Origin: Collinsella aerofaciens
Lineage (GTDB): Bacteria > Actinomycetota > Coriobacteriia > Coriobacteriales > Coriobacteriaceae
Assembly: GCF_005845035.1 (NCBI RefSeq)
Contig: NZ_SPFO01000007.1
Span: 61,919-125,918, forward strand
Reading direction: 5' to 3'
DNA length: 64,000 bases
Part shown: piece by piece, positions 46,940-56,405 of the stretch
How the letters are laid out: each line of letters opens with the position of its first letter
How positions within the stretch are numbered: position 1 is the stretch's first letter
The notes under the pieces: model-generated
Database searches by the model: none
What the model saw: only the letters and a program-made list of their open reading frames with translations
What the model was told of the DNA's origin: nothing
Made by a program: the position numbers and the translations under genes

Positions 46940-47105
46940 GTGGTGCGGAGACGCACGAATGCGCGGTTATCCTGCGCATTTGGGAGAATCGGGGTGCAAG
47001 TCCCCGGCTGTACCAGTAACCGTAATTCCTCTTGGCTCGGGATGCTCGCGTCGCAGATCGGACGACGTGCCCGAGTCGTTAAGGTTAAGTCGGATCGCCT
47101 CCCGT
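46940..47105 (+). promoter_or_regulatory. cobalamin riboswitch
   Basis: The leader shows features of the cobalamin aptamer: GGGAGAATCGGGGTGCAAGT (46982-47001) as the GGTGxAAxTCC core, CCAGTAACCGTAA (47013-47025) as the B12-box-like segment, and GTCGGATCGCCTCCCG (47089-47104) as the 3' closing strand. A hairpin AATGCGC/GCGCATT (46958-46980) precedes it. Coordinates of the ends are approximate. By analogy it turns the downstream operon down when cobalamin is plentiful. Expected control is at ribosome-site access or termination; the GGAGGGAAGG ribosome site lies 46 bases beyond. Confidence 0.85.
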
Positions 47106-47169
47106 CTTGTATGCGGCTGCGGCTTTTGCCGCCGGTGTGCATAGGGCTCTGGAGGGAAGGGGGACCCCG

Positions 47170-50100
47170 ATGGGGGAACTCGAGCGCAACATGCGCGATG
47201 ACGTTGGGCAGTCGCAAGGCAACGCTCCAAGTACAGACAATGGGGGACAAATGGATATGTTTGAGGACGAGCGCGAGCGCGCCTCGTTGCATCGCCGTGG
47301 CGCAATTGCACGCGGCGTAGCCAAGCGCGGCCTGGTGGCATTCCTGGCCTTCGCGATGGCCTTCAGCACCACGCCGGCTCAGCTGTGGGCCGAGGGCGCC
47401 GAGGGCATTGCCGGGGCTGTGGCTCAGGCTACGACGCCGGGCGAGGACGCAGCGCTTGCGGGCGGTGCCGCTGAGCAGAGCGGCGCCGAGGCTTCGGATT
47501 CCGGGAGCGCGCCTGCAGCTAGTGCCGCTACAACAGAGGCGGCAACTGGCGACGAAGGCTCGGCGACGGGGGAGAGCCCTGCCACGAGCGAGCAGTCTTC
47601 GACGGCATCCGCTGGCCAAGCAGGATCTGCCGCCGCGACTGCCGTCCAGACAGAGAACCCGACAGAAACCGGCGATGTCGCCAAGAAGCAAGTCGAGGTC
47701 TCGTTCTCGATTATCGGCACCGATGCCGACGGCAAGGCTCAGACCTGGGTGGCACCTACGCAGCTCAAGCTCGATGAGGGCGCGACGGCTGCGGATGCCT
47801 TCATTAAGCTGCAGGAGAAGACGGGCTTCAAGGCGAAGTACGATCCGAACACGGTATACGGTTTCTACCTCGAAAGCATCACGTCCCCGAGCGATGGCCG
47901 CACGCTTGCCTACGATCCGACGACTAATGCCTTCTGGCAGCTGTTCGTCGACGGCGTGTCTTCCTCGGTTGGCGCGAGCAGCGTTAAGCTCGCCCCGGGG
48001 CAGAAGATTGAGCTTGCCTTTACGGGTGGTAGCGCATCCCCTGTCGTTAAGGACCAGCTTGCTGCGAATGTGACCGTCATTGGTCGCGATGCCCAGGGCA
48101 AGACTCAGACTTGGGTCGATAACGCGCAGTATGTGGTGACGTCCGGCTCGAACGCACTTGACCTTACGAAGGTCGCGCTCGAGGCGAATGGCATCGACGC
48201 CGTTGCTGCGGGCTCCTTCATTCTGAGCCTTAAGTACAACGGTGTTGAGCTGGGTACGCCGTTCGATTATTCGACCTATTGGCAGCTGTTCATCAACGGC
48301 AAGTCGAGCGACTACACGGCAGACAATGTCACCATTCATGCTGGTGATACCGTTACGTGGTTCTACGGTGGCTGGGGCGACCAGTTGCCGTCCGATTCCG
48401 TCCATGCTTCCGTTCAGGTCCTCGGTAAGGACAAGGACGGCAAGCAGCAGGTTTGGGCTTCGACGGGCCAGACGAGTCTCAAGGCGGGCTCTACTGCCAA
48501 GGATCTCCTTGAGCAGACCGGTCTTACTCTCGATGCTGGCGAATCGTCTTGGGGTTGGTTCCTCAACGGCATTACTTCACCGTTCGATAGTAAGTCCTAT
48601 GGCTGGGATGCTGCGACTAATAGCTATTGGCGCTTCTACGTAAATGGCAAGTTCGCCGACGTTGGCGCCGGTGCCTATGAGCTCCAAGAGGGCGATGCCG
48701 TCACCTTTATGTATGGTGCTGACGCCGATGCCCTTCCTGGCCAGGTTCTTGGGTCTGTCGATGTTATCGGTCCCGATGTCAACGGCAACAATACTCGCTG
48801 GGGCTCGGCAAGCAATGTTTCCCTGCCCGAGGGCTCTACGGCTCAGAACCTTATTGAGACGGTCCTGAAGGCCAAGGGCGTTACGTACAACGGCTCCCAG
48901 AGTGGTGAGTACTGGTTCCTCAATTCCATCAACTCGCCGTTCGATCACAAGCCGTATGCCTGGGATGCTGCGACCAATAAATATTGGTACCTGTATATCA
49001 ACGGAGAGCCCTCCTTACTCTGCGCCAATCAGATTACGCTCAAGAGCGGCGATAAGGTTACGCTTGCCTATACCACCGACGATTCGGCCATGCCCGATCC
49101 CGACAAGATTGTCGTGGACCCGAGCGCGACGACTCCTGATTGGGATGCCGAGTGGGCCGGCTACGGCAACAGTGGCAACGGTTCGACCGCAACGGATTCC
49201 AAGACGCCTGCGCAGGCCGCCGGTCTTAAGTGGGCCTTCGATTGGAAGGCCGAGTCTGGCCAGCAGTATGCCAACTGCAGCGAGCCTGTCATTGCTAACG
49301 GTTTTGTGTACATCGCGACCGAGAACGAGCTCATTAAGATCGATTCGTCCACGGGCAAAAAGGTTGCCTCTGCGCCGCTTGCCTCCAAGGTGAGCTATAC
49401 CTCTCGTCCGATCTATACCAATGGCCTTATCATCGTTCCGCTCAACGGCGGTGCGGTCCAGGCGATTACTGCAGACAAGCTGATCTGCAAGTGGCTGACG
49501 CCTGGTTTGACGGACTTGACGCAGAGCTCCTGCACCGTCGTTTCGGACGGCGAGTACGTCTATGTAGGCACGGCTGATGGGAAGAAATACGTCAACGGTT
49601 CCTTTACGCGCATCAAGATCTCCACAGGTGAAGTCTCTTGGCAGAACATCGACGCAGCTGAGGGCTATTATTGGACTGGCGCTGCCCTGACGGATAAGTA
49701 CGCCATCGTCCCCACGAGCGCAGGTACGCTTAAGTGCATTGATAAGGCAACGGGTGATGTCGTTTCGACCATGAAGCTCGGCGCCTTTGCGAACGCTGAC
49801 TGCGTCGCCGATCCGTCCAATGGCTCGACCTTCTATCAGATGACGCACGACGGAAAGCTCCATGTGATTTCGCTTTCGGCGAAGGGCGTGCTGAGCGAGC
49901 AGAAGACGGTCGACCTGGGTCTTACGAATAACATGAGCGCCCCGGCGGTGTCTGTCGACAACTTGATTGTCGGTGGGCAGACGGCTACTGGATCTGCTCT
50001 GGTTCTCTATAATCTGAAGACCGGTAAGGCCACGATGGTCACCGCTGCCGACGGTAAAGAACTACCGGCCGGATTTAACGGTATTGCCGCTACTCCGCTG

Positions 50101-51018
50101 GTGAGTGTTCAGGGCGGCAAGACCCATGTGTACTTCACCGTTAACAGCGCGGATTGCAAGGATTACGTCAACTACTCTGCTGGTGGCGGCGTGTACCGCT
50201 ATACGCTTGGCGACGCAGAGGCGACACAGATTTATGATGCGGCTGGCCATTACCAGTACTGTGACTCTCCGGTCATTGCCGATGCATCTGGCAACCTGTA
50301 CTACATCAATGATTCGGGCACGCTGTTCAAGCTTGGGGCCGTTGAGTCTTGGACGGTTGCCTTTAATTCCAACGGCGGGTCTGCTTGCGACACTAAGTTT
50401 GTTGCTACGGCCGATGGCAAGCTGGTCAAGCCGGCCGATCCGACGCGCGATGGCTACACTTTCGGCGGTTGGTATACCGATGAGGCTTGCACGCAGGCGT
50501 ATGACTTCAGTACGCCGGTAACGGCCGACCTGACGCTGTATGCCAAGTGGACCAAGAATGCTGTTAACCCTGGCGGTAATGGCGGCACTGGTTCGAATGG
50601 CGGCGACGGTTCTGGTACCGGTACTGGTTCCAGCGCTGGCGCTGGCGCGGGTTCTGGCTCCGGCTCGAAGGGCGGCGCTATTGCCCCGGGCCAGAAGCCG
50701 GTGACCAAGACGACGGTGTCGACCAAGACCGAGACCAAGGGCAACAAGTCCAACAAGAAGGACTCCGATAAGTCCGATAAGAAGGACGAGAAGAAGTCTG
50801 ACAAGAAGGACAGCAAGTCCGACAAGAAGTCCGATTCCAAGTCCGATACGGGTGCTGCTTCCACGACCACTGCTAAGAAGTCCTCTAGTACTTCCGAGCA
50901 GGAGACTGGCACCAACCCGCTCGCCATCGTTGGCATCGCCGCCGGCGTGATTGGCCTTGCGCTCATCGCCGTCTTCGTGCTGACCAAGCGCGGCAAGGGT
51001 GACGGTAATGCTCGATAA
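47170..51018 (+). CDS. surface protein with four DUF4430 domains and a beta-propeller
   Basis: 1282 residues. After a charged N-terminus a signal peptide (about 55-76, LVAFLAFAMAFSTTPAQLWA) leads to an Ala/Ser/Glu-rich linker. Four DUF4430 (transcobalamin-like) repeats follow at about 174-290, 297-410, 411-520 and 526-638, each with YWxLxVNG-type strands and SPFD(H/S)K loops. A PQQ-type beta-propeller spans about 687-1057 (IANGFVYIATENELIKID and similar blades). An InlB/Flg_new repeat (VAFNSNGGSACDTK, GWYTDEAC) follows at 1060-1128, then Gly/Ser and Lys/Asp/Ser-rich spacers and a membrane helix near 1254-1275 with a basic end. There is no LPXTG. The cobalamin riboswitch upstream suggests corrinoid capture. 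ATG 47170 follows GGAGGGAAGG. Confidence 0.85.
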   Translation: MGELERNMRDDVGQSQGNAPSTDNGGQMDMFEDERERASLHRRGAIARGVAKRGLVAFLAFAMAFSTTPAQLWAEGAEGIAGAVAQATTPGEDAALAGGAAEQSGAEASDSGSAPAASAATTEAATGDEGSATGESPATSEQSSTASAGQAGSAAATAVQTENPTETGDVAKKQVEVSFSIIGTDADGKAQTWVAPTQLKLDEGATAADAFIKLQEKTGFKAKYDPNTVYGFYLESITSPSDGRTLAYDPTTNAFWQLFVDGVSSSVGASSVKLAPGQKIELAFTGGSASPVVKDQLAANVTVIGRDAQGKTQTWVDNAQYVVTSGSNALDLTKVALEANGIDAVAAGSFILSLKYNGVELGTPFDYSTYWQLFINGKSSDYTADNVTIHAGDTVTWFYGGWGDQLPSDSVHASVQVLGKDKDGKQQVWASTGQTSLKAGSTAKDLLEQTGLTLDAGESSWGWFLNGITSPFDSKSYGWDAATNSYWRFYVNGKFADVGAGAYELQEGDAVTFMYGADADALPGQVLGSVDVIGPDVNGNNTRWGSASNVSLPEGSTAQNLIETVLKAKGVTYNGSQSGEYWFLNSINSPFDHKPYAWDAATNKYWYLYINGEPSLLCANQITLKSGDKVTLAYTTDDSAMPDPDKIVVDPSATTPDWDAEWAGYGNSGNGSTATDSKTPAQAAGLKWAFDWKAESGQQYANCSEPVIANGFVYIATENELIKIDSSTGKKVASAPLASKVSYTSRPIYTNGLIIVPLNGGAVQAITADKLICKWLTPGLTDLTQSSCTVVSDGEYVYVGTADGKKYVNGSFTRIKISTGEVSWQNIDAAEGYYWTGAALTDKYAIVPTSAGTLKCIDKATGDVVSTMKLGAFANADCVADPSNGSTFYQMTHDGKLHVISLSAKGVLSEQKTVDLGLTNNMSAPAVSVDNLIVGGQTATGSALVLYNLKTGKATMVTAADGKELPAGFNGIAATPLVSVQGGKTHVYFTVNSADCKDYVNYSAGGGVYRYTLGDAEATQIYDAAGHYQYCDSPVIADASGNLYYINDSGTLFKLGAVESWTVAFNSNGGSACDTKFVATADGKLVKPADPTRDGYTFGGWYTDEACTQAYDFSTPVTADLTLYAKWTKNAVNPGGNGGTGSNGGDGSGTGTGSSAGAGAGSGSGSKGGAIAPGQKPVTKTTVSTKTETKGNKSNKKDSDKSDKKDEKKSDKKDSKSDKKSDSKSDTGAASTTTAKKSSSTSEQETGTNPLAIVGIAAGVIGLALIAVFVLTKRGKGDGNAR

Positions 51019-51937
51019 GCCCAAGGAGACCAACGGGCAACAGCCCGACTCCTCGTTTATCCAGCTCGATGACCCAAAGCAAAAGGGCGCCGCTTCGGCG
51101 GCGTCCGCCCCTCGTCGCAAGGCGCTCCTCGGCGTTCTGACTGCCGCGTGCATCATTCTGATCGTCGTCTCGTTGGGCTTCGTCCATCCTTCCGAGAGCG
51201 GCGCCTGGTCCATTGACTGGATCATTCAGACCGTGACGGGGGAGAGCGTCGTCACCAAGGACACCAAGGGGTCTGGCTCGACCGCCGCTTCGGGTAAAGC
51301 TGGGTCCAAGGATTCCAAATCTTCGGATGGGTCGAACGACGAGTCTAAGGGTTCGGATAAATCTGACTCTAAGAAGGAGTCCGAGTCTTCGGACAAGGAA
51401 TCAAACAAGGGCTCGGATAGCAAAAAGTCCGAAGACAAGGATGGCAAGAAGTCTGGAGAGAAGAACAGCAATAAAAAGACCGACGGCAATCAGTCGACTT
51501 CTCAGAACTCGACTTCTTCTGGCGGGGCCGGCTCTACGCCTGGCGCCTCCTCCTCATCCAGCGGGGCATCTTCTGCCCCCGATAACGGCAACGCCTCTAC
51601 TGGCGACCAGGGCAGCTCGCAGCAGCCTAGCTACGTAACGGTGACGGTTTCGGTCACATCGAGCGCCGTGGGCAATCCTGTGTCCTCTGGTGGCACCTTT
51701 ACCTTTAACGAAGGCGCTACCGTCTACGATGCCCTGTGCGCGCTGGGCCTTTCTGTCAACGCACATGGCTCGTCGTACGGCACGTATGTCTCCGCGATTG
51801 GTGGTTTGGCCGAGAAACAGCACGGCGGCACGAGCGGCTGGATGTACTCCGTCAACGGCACAACGCCCATGACGGCCTGCAGTAACTACGTTCTCTCCAA
51901 TGGCGACAGCGTGGTCTGGTATTACGTGACAGGCTAG
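51008..51937 (+). CDS. membrane-anchored DUF4430 protein
   Basis: 309 residues. One N-terminal membrane segment (39-59), then about 130 residues of Ser/Lys/Asp low complexity that should span the cell wall, then one C-terminal DUF4430 domain (about 207-309; FNEGATVYDALCALG, GTSGWMYSVNGTTP, NGDSVVWYYVTG). The start overlaps the upstream gene by 11 bases, with AGGG eight bases before. It is co-regulated by the cobalamin riboswitch. It may hand ligand from the larger protein to a transporter; this is inference. Confidence 0.8.
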   Translation: MLDKPKETNGQQPDSSFIQLDDPKQKGAASAASAPRRKALLGVLTAACIILIVVSLGFVHPSESGAWSIDWIIQTVTGESVVTKDTKGSGSTAASGKAGSKDSKSSDGSNDESKGSDKSDSKKESESSDKESNKGSDSKKSEDKDGKKSGEKNSNKKTDGNQSTSQNSTSSGGAGSTPGASSSSSGASSAPDNGNASTGDQGSSQQPSYVTVTVSVTSSAVGNPVSSGGTFTFNEGATVYDALCALGLSVNAHGSSYGTYVSAIGGLAEKQHGGTSGWMYSVNGTTPMTACSNYVLSNGDSVVWYYVTG

Positions 51938-51960
51938 GAGCCTCGACATATTGCATCAAA

Positions 51961-51997
51961 CGGGCGGTTCGGACCAACATCCGGACCGCCCGTTTTT
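51961..51997 (+). terminator. Rho-independent terminator
   Basis: A 13-bp stem (51961-51973 with 51980-51992, one wobble) is followed by TTTTT. It ends the riboswitch operon. Confidence 0.92.
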
Positions 51998-52031
51998 CAT
52001 GCGAATGGGACTGGCCGCTGGGTCTCTCGGC

Positions 52032-52069
52032 AAACAAAAAACCGGTTGGAACGGGAATTCCAACCGGTT
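52032..52069 (-). terminator. Rho-independent terminator of gtrA
   Basis: AACCGGTTGGAA (52040-52051) is perfectly complementary to 52058-52069. On the minus strand it exits into a T-rich run. Confidence 0.88.
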
Positions 52070-52095
52070 ATACATTCAGGCAAATAGTGAATCGA

Positions 52096-52503
52096 CTACG
52101 ACCGTGCGCCCTCGAGGAAGAAGCGGCGGCTGAAGTAGTTGTACCAGGTGACGAGGAACGTTGCGATGGCCTTCATGGCCTGGTAGCCGATGCTCAAAAA
52201 CGTGACGCCCACAAACATGTACAGGTCGTTGAGGCCCAGACCGATTACCGACAGGATGGTGAAGATCGTGAACTCGCGCTTGCGGCTCATGCCCTCGCGA
52301 TGGTCGAACACGTACTTCATGCTGAGCCAGTAGTTGACCACGACGGACGTGGTAAACGAGACCGTCGTGCTCATCAAAAAGTCGAGGTGGAACAGCTCGA
52401 CGAGCGCAATGAGCATGCCCCAGTCGATGCCAAAGGAGATAAGACCCACGACGGCGAACTTGAGGAACTGCTTGGTATGAGGTTGTGCCAGTGCCTTGCG
52501 CAC
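52096..52503 (-). CDS. GtrA-family membrane protein
   Basis: 135 residues with four membrane helices. FLKFAVVGLISFGIDWGML, NYWLSMKYVF and the C-terminal NYFSRRFFLEG fit the GtrA/polyprenyl-glycan flippase-like family, which helps move lipid-linked sugars. The start is GTG 52503; no ATG is available upstream. A paralogue lies 218 bases upstream. No glycosyltransferase is present in the window. Confidence 0.88.
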   Translation of the reverse strand: MRKALAQPHTKQFLKFAVVGLISFGIDWGMLIALVELFHLDFLMSTTVSFTTSVVVNYWLSMKYVFDHREGMSRKREFTIFTILSVIGLGLNDLYMFVGVTFLSIGYQAMKAIATFLVTWYNYFSRRFFLEGARS

Positions 52504-52721
52504 GTAATCACATCCAATGCGTTGATGAATCGAGCAGAGGATACTTTAGAGCTTTTGCAAGGGAAACGTAAGGTCTTTGGAAAGAACTATACGAACTCGC
52601 CAAATATTCAAGAGGTAATCCGCAAACGTTGCAAATCTTCCCGTAAACGAGCAAAGCTCACGAACAACGCAGCGCTCGACGCGCGTCATCCGTGGGCATC
52701 GTAAGGCCGTAGGGTTGCGAG

Positions 52722-53117
52722 TTACTTGGTCTCGTCGCCCTCCAGGAAGACCTTTCGGGTCACAAAGTTGTAGACCATGACAAGCGCGGTGGCGCAGATC
52801 TTGGCGATATTGGCCTCGAGCCCCAGACCGGCGTTGAGTGTCAGCACGATACCGTCGTTGAGTGCCAGGCCGATCACTGACAGCACGACAAAGATGATGA
52901 ACTCGCGGCGGCGGCTCATGCCTTCCTTGTGCGCAAACACGTACTTCATGCTTGCGAGGTAGTTAAAGATGAGTGAGATGATAAAGCCGCTGGTGTTGGC
53001 GATTAGGATGTTGAGGCCCAGACCGTAGTGGAGCAGATTCATAATGCCAAAGTCGATAACCGTGGCAATGACGCCGAGGACGCCAAATTTCATGATCTGC
53101 GCAAGGAGCTTTTGCAT
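52722..53117 (-). CDS. GtrA-family membrane protein, paralogue
   Basis: 131 residues, four helices. FGVLGVIATVIDFGIMNLL, FNYLASMKYVFAHKEGMSRR and NFVTRKVFLEGD parallel the neighbour almost motif by motif, so the pair arose by tandem duplication. It presumably acts in polyprenyl-phosphate-sugar translocation. Confidence 0.88.
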   Translation of the reverse strand: MQKLLAQIMKFGVLGVIATVIDFGIMNLLHYGLGLNILIANTSGFIISLIFNYLASMKYVFAHKEGMSRRREFIIFVVLSVIGLALNDGIVLTLNAGLGLEANIAKICATALVMVYNFVTRKVFLEGDETK

Positions 53118-53197
53118 GGTACCTGCCTTAAGCTGGCGCCGAAAAGCGCCGTGGGGATGACAAACTCAGCAAGTTTAGCCAATCCCTGCAGGCGGGG

Positions 53198-55114
53198 CTA
53201 GGCGCGCTCCTCGATAGCACCGTTTCTATATGCATCGAGCAGCTGGCGCAGGTCCTGGATCTGGCCGCGGATCTTGGCGCCAGTATCGGTGTCGCTCACC
53301 ATGCGGCGACGGTCTGCTTGGTCAAAACGGTTGGTCTCGCTTTCGATGTCCACGTTGCGCGTGAGCGCCTCGGCAACCGTCGTAAAGGCCTGGTGCGACT
53401 TGAGGCGGCAGCCGCGTGAGCTCGAGATAAGCGTGTAGCCGGCGATACCCGTCTTGGGATGGTAAGCGCGGCAGAAGCCGCCATCGATGACCAGCAGCTT
53501 GCCCTCGGCGCGGATGGGCTGCTCGCCCTTGGTGGTTTTAACGGGCGTGTGGCCGTTGATGATGTGGCCGGTCGGTGAACATGCCATGGGCGCGACGCCA
53601 AACTCGCGCATGATGTCATCGCAGACCGAGGGCGACTTGGTAAGCGTAAAGTACGGATCCATCGGCTCGACCCAGGTGCTCTTATCGGCGATATAGGCGC
53701 GCTCAAAGGTACGCACCAGGCGTCCACTGGCGGGCGAGTTAAAGCCAATCCACAGGTACCACATCCAGTCGAGGGCGTCGCGGTCGCCCACGCGCCAGGC
53801 GCGGCGGGCGATGTGGTCGCAAAAATCGAGATAATCGCGGCCAGCGTGCCAGGTGCCCAAGCAGTTCATGCTGCTAAAGGTGCCGTCTTCGTTGAGCGGA
53901 ACGCAGCCGTGGAAGAGTAGGTTGCCGTTGGCGACCTTGTACATCGAGCCATGGGAATAGAGGAAATCGATATGGCGATGCAGGTGATCGGCGGTGACAA
54001 ACTCGGATACGAGCTTGTCGATGATGTGCTGCTCCTGAGACGTGAGCGTATAGGGGTCCGCCGGGTCGACGGTGGGGAAGTCGTTGGTCGTGAGCGGCCA
54101 CACGCTGCCGTCGGCGAGCGTGACCGTGCCGGTGTCGTGATCGATCTTGTCGAGTAACAGGCGGTCGGTCATATCGAACTCGGGGTGGCGCTGGATAATC
54201 TGGCCCTCGAGCTTAAAGAGCAGTACGTTGATGGCCTTGATCAGCGGGGTGATGGACTCACCGGCGGTGTAGGTAGCATCGGCAAAGGCGACAAGCTCAC
54301 GCAGCGAGATACCGTAATCGTTCTCAAGGATCTCGTAATTGTCGTAGCGTAGGTTGTTGCGCAACACCGTGGCGATGCAGGCGGGCTCACCGGCCGCAGC
54401 ACCCATCCACAGCAGGTCGTGGTTGCCCCACTGGATGTCGAGCGAATGGTAGGTGAGCAGACGGTCCATAATCTTGGCCGCGCCGCCGCCGCGGTCGAAG
54501 ATATCGCCCACCAGGTGCAGGTGGTCGACGGCCAGGCGCTTGATGAGTGAGGCGAGCGACTCGATAAAGTCGTCGGCGCTGGCGGTCTCCAGGATGGACT
54601 CCACGATGCGCTCGTGATAGCGCACGCGATAGTTGTTCTCGTCCGGGTGCGTGTGCAACAACTCGTCGATGATGTAGGCGTAATCGCGCGGGATGGCCTT
54701 ACGCACCTTGGAGCGCGTGTAGCGGCTCGAAAGCGAGCGTGCGACCATGATGAGCTGGTCAAGCATCGTCTTGTACCAGGTTGGCGAGTCCTCGCGCTGG
54801 CTGCGGACCAGCTCGATCTTCTCGCGCGGGTAGTAGATGAGCGTGCACAGCTCGCCCTTTTCGTCAAAGGAGAGCGTGTCGCCAAAAATCTCGTCGACAT
54901 GCTCGCGCACGACGCCCGAGCAGTTGTTGAGGATGTGCATAAAGGCTTCGTACTCGCCATGCACGTCGCTCATAAAATGCTCGGTGCCCTTGGGCAGGTT
55001 GAGGATGGCCGAGAGGTTGATAATTTCGGTAAACGCGGATTGTTCGGTGGGGAACTGTCTCGACAGCAGGCGCAGATACTTGAAGTCTTGCGGGTTGCGA
55101 TCGAATGCGACCAT
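53198..55114 (-). CDS. fbp: fructose-1,6-bisphosphatase, class III
   Basis: 638-residue gluconeogenic phosphatase of the Firmicutes class III type, belonging to the metallophosphoesterase fold. Motifs SDVHGEYEAF, GDIFDRGG and WGNHDLLWMG supply the metal ligands, and NGHTPV the later histidine. Length fits the class. ATG 55114 is preferred because GGAAGG lies six bases upstream; the first in-frame ATG would add an unlikely 15 residues. An inverted repeat at 55142-55171 lies in the leader. Confidence 0.94.
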   Translation of the reverse strand: MVAFDRNPQDFKYLRLLSRQFPTEQSAFTEIINLSAILNLPKGTEHFMSDVHGEYEAFMHILNNCSGVVREHVDEIFGDTLSFDEKGELCTLIYYPREKIELVRSQREDSPTWYKTMLDQLIMVARSLSSRYTRSKVRKAIPRDYAYIIDELLHTHPDENNYRVRYHERIVESILETASADDFIESLASLIKRLAVDHLHLVGDIFDRGGGAAKIMDRLLTYHSLDIQWGNHDLLWMGAAAGEPACIATVLRNNLRYDNYEILENDYGISLRELVAFADATYTAGESITPLIKAINVLLFKLEGQIIQRHPEFDMTDRLLLDKIDHDTGTVTLADGSVWPLTTNDFPTVDPADPYTLTSQEQHIIDKLVSEFVTADHLHRHIDFLYSHGSMYKVANGNLLFHGCVPLNEDGTFSSMNCLGTWHAGRDYLDFCDHIARRAWRVGDRDALDWMWYLWIGFNSPASGRLVRTFERAYIADKSTWVEPMDPYFTLTKSPSVCDDIMREFGVAPMACSPTGHIINGHTPVKTTKGEQPIRAEGKLLVIDGGFCRAYHPKTGIAGYTLISSSRGCRLKSHQAFTTVAEALTRNVDIESETNRFDQADRRRMVSDTDTGAKIRGQIQDLRQLLDAYRNGAIEERA

Positions 55115-55434
55115 GAAGCACCTTCCGATGGAGCTGGTAAAACTGATAAACAGCGTCAAACGTTTATCAGTATGCGCCGCTTTTGTTTCGATTTTGCGCC
55201 AGCGGCCGAATTGTCGGCTGAACGGTTTGGTAAATCGATTTAGTTGAGGTAGATATGGCGGTTGAGTGGAGACGACAGAGGGTGTTTTCTCAGATATTTA
55301 TGCGTGGGGCCGGTGGAGACGATGGTGGTAAAGATGTTCGCTATTTTTGGTTCGATTTGGTAAATAGTGGACATATGTACCGTATGTAGGCTCACTGTGC
55401 GATAATTTGCGCAGCAATGAGTAAGGAGCCTCAT
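55115..55434. other. divergent leader region of fbp and degV
   Basis: 320 bp without a gene. ACTGATAAAC (55142-55151) is perfectly complementary to 55162-55171 and sits 28 bases before fbp, so it could bind a repressor or fold in the mRNA. A 12-bp perfect palindrome, TAAATCGATTTA, lies at 55231-55242. GATAAT at 55401-55406 is a -10-like box for the DegV gene. Confidence 0.5.
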
Positions 55435-56325
55435 ATGAGTGATTTTGTCCTGACCTGTGAATCCGCCGCCGACCGAACTCGTGAGTTCTTTGCGTCGCGC
55501 AATATCCCTGTCGTGTGTTTTCATTACGAGATCGACGATGTTGTCTATACGGACGATCTGTATCAGTCGATTACGCCGGACAAGTTTTTTGCCCAGATTG
55601 CGGCGGGCGCCATGCCCAAGACGTCTCAGGTGAGCGTGGGTGAGTACGAGGAGTTTTGGGAGCCGTTTGTTGCCGAGGGTAAAGACGTGCTGCACCTGAC
55701 GTTGTCGTCGGGCATTTCGGGCACGTACGGATCGGCCTGCGTTGCGGCGCAGATGCTCGCGGATCGCTATCCCCGGGGCGGCAAGGTGCGCGTCGTCGAT
55801 TCGCTGGCGGCGTCTTCGGGCTTTGGCCTGTTGCTGGAATATGCCGCCGACGTGCGCGATAGCGGGGCTTCACTCGACGAGACGGCTGCCTGGATCGAGG
55901 AGCACAAACTCAACCTGCACCACTGGTTCTTCTCGACCGATCTGTCGAGCTACCTGCGCGGCGGTCGCATTTCGGCCGCGAGCGCGATCATCGGCACGGC
56001 GCTTAAGATTTGCCCGCTTATGACGGTCGATTGCGAAGGTAAGCTGTCGCCACGTGAGAAGATTCGCACTAAGAAGCGCGCGATTTCCGAGATGGCTAAG
56101 ACCATGTTGGCACACGTGCAGGACGGTGCGGATTATTCGGGTAAGTGCATCATGTCGCACTCGGCGTGCCGCGAGGATGCCGAGGCAGTTGCGGCGCTGA
56201 TTGAGGAACAGGTTCCGCAGCTTAAAGGCAAGATTGAGATCAATGACATCGGTACTCTGATTGGCTCGCATACCGGACCTGGTACGGTGGCGCTCTTCTT
56301 TATGGGCGACAAGCGCGTGGATTAA
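55435..56325 (+). CDS. DegV-family fatty-acid-binding protein
   Basis: 296-residue DegV domain protein. LTCESAADRT, LTLSSGISGTYGSA, VVDSLAASSG and the C-terminal IGSHTGPGTVALFF are family hallmarks. Such proteins bind single fatty acids; some are FakB subunits that present acyl chains to the kinase FakA. No fakA is seen nearby. AAGGAG lies six bases before ATG 55435, so the ATG at 55417 is not used. Confidence 0.93.
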   Translation: MSDFVLTCESAADRTREFFASRNIPVVCFHYEIDDVVYTDDLYQSITPDKFFAQIAAGAMPKTSQVSVGEYEEFWEPFVAEGKDVLHLTLSSGISGTYGSACVAAQMLADRYPRGGKVRVVDSLAASSGFGLLLEYAADVRDSGASLDETAAWIEEHKLNLHHWFFSTDLSSYLRGGRISAASAIIGTALKICPLMTVDCEGKLSPREKIRTKKRAISEMAKTMLAHVQDGADYSGKCIMSHSACREDAEAVAALIEEQVPQLKGKIEINDIGTLIGSHTGPGTVALFFMGDKRVD

Positions 56326-56366
56326 TTTGCCCCATCACATCGCTGCATGATTGTTCAAACGAAAAC

Positions 56367-56394
56367 GGCCCGCCTCACGTTTGTGGGGCGGGCC
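56367..56394. terminator. bidirectional terminator
   Basis: A 12-bp stem (56367-56378 with 56383-56394, one wobble) with loop GTTT, between convergent genes. Its minus-strand exit is GTTTTCGTTTG. Confidence 0.82.
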
Positions 56395-56405
56395 AAGATG
56401 TTTTA

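Noticed and set aside
50700..50870. Lys/Ser/Asp repeat as a sequencing artefact
   Set aside because: Codons vary, the frame is kept and such spacers are normal before membrane anchors of cell-wall proteins.
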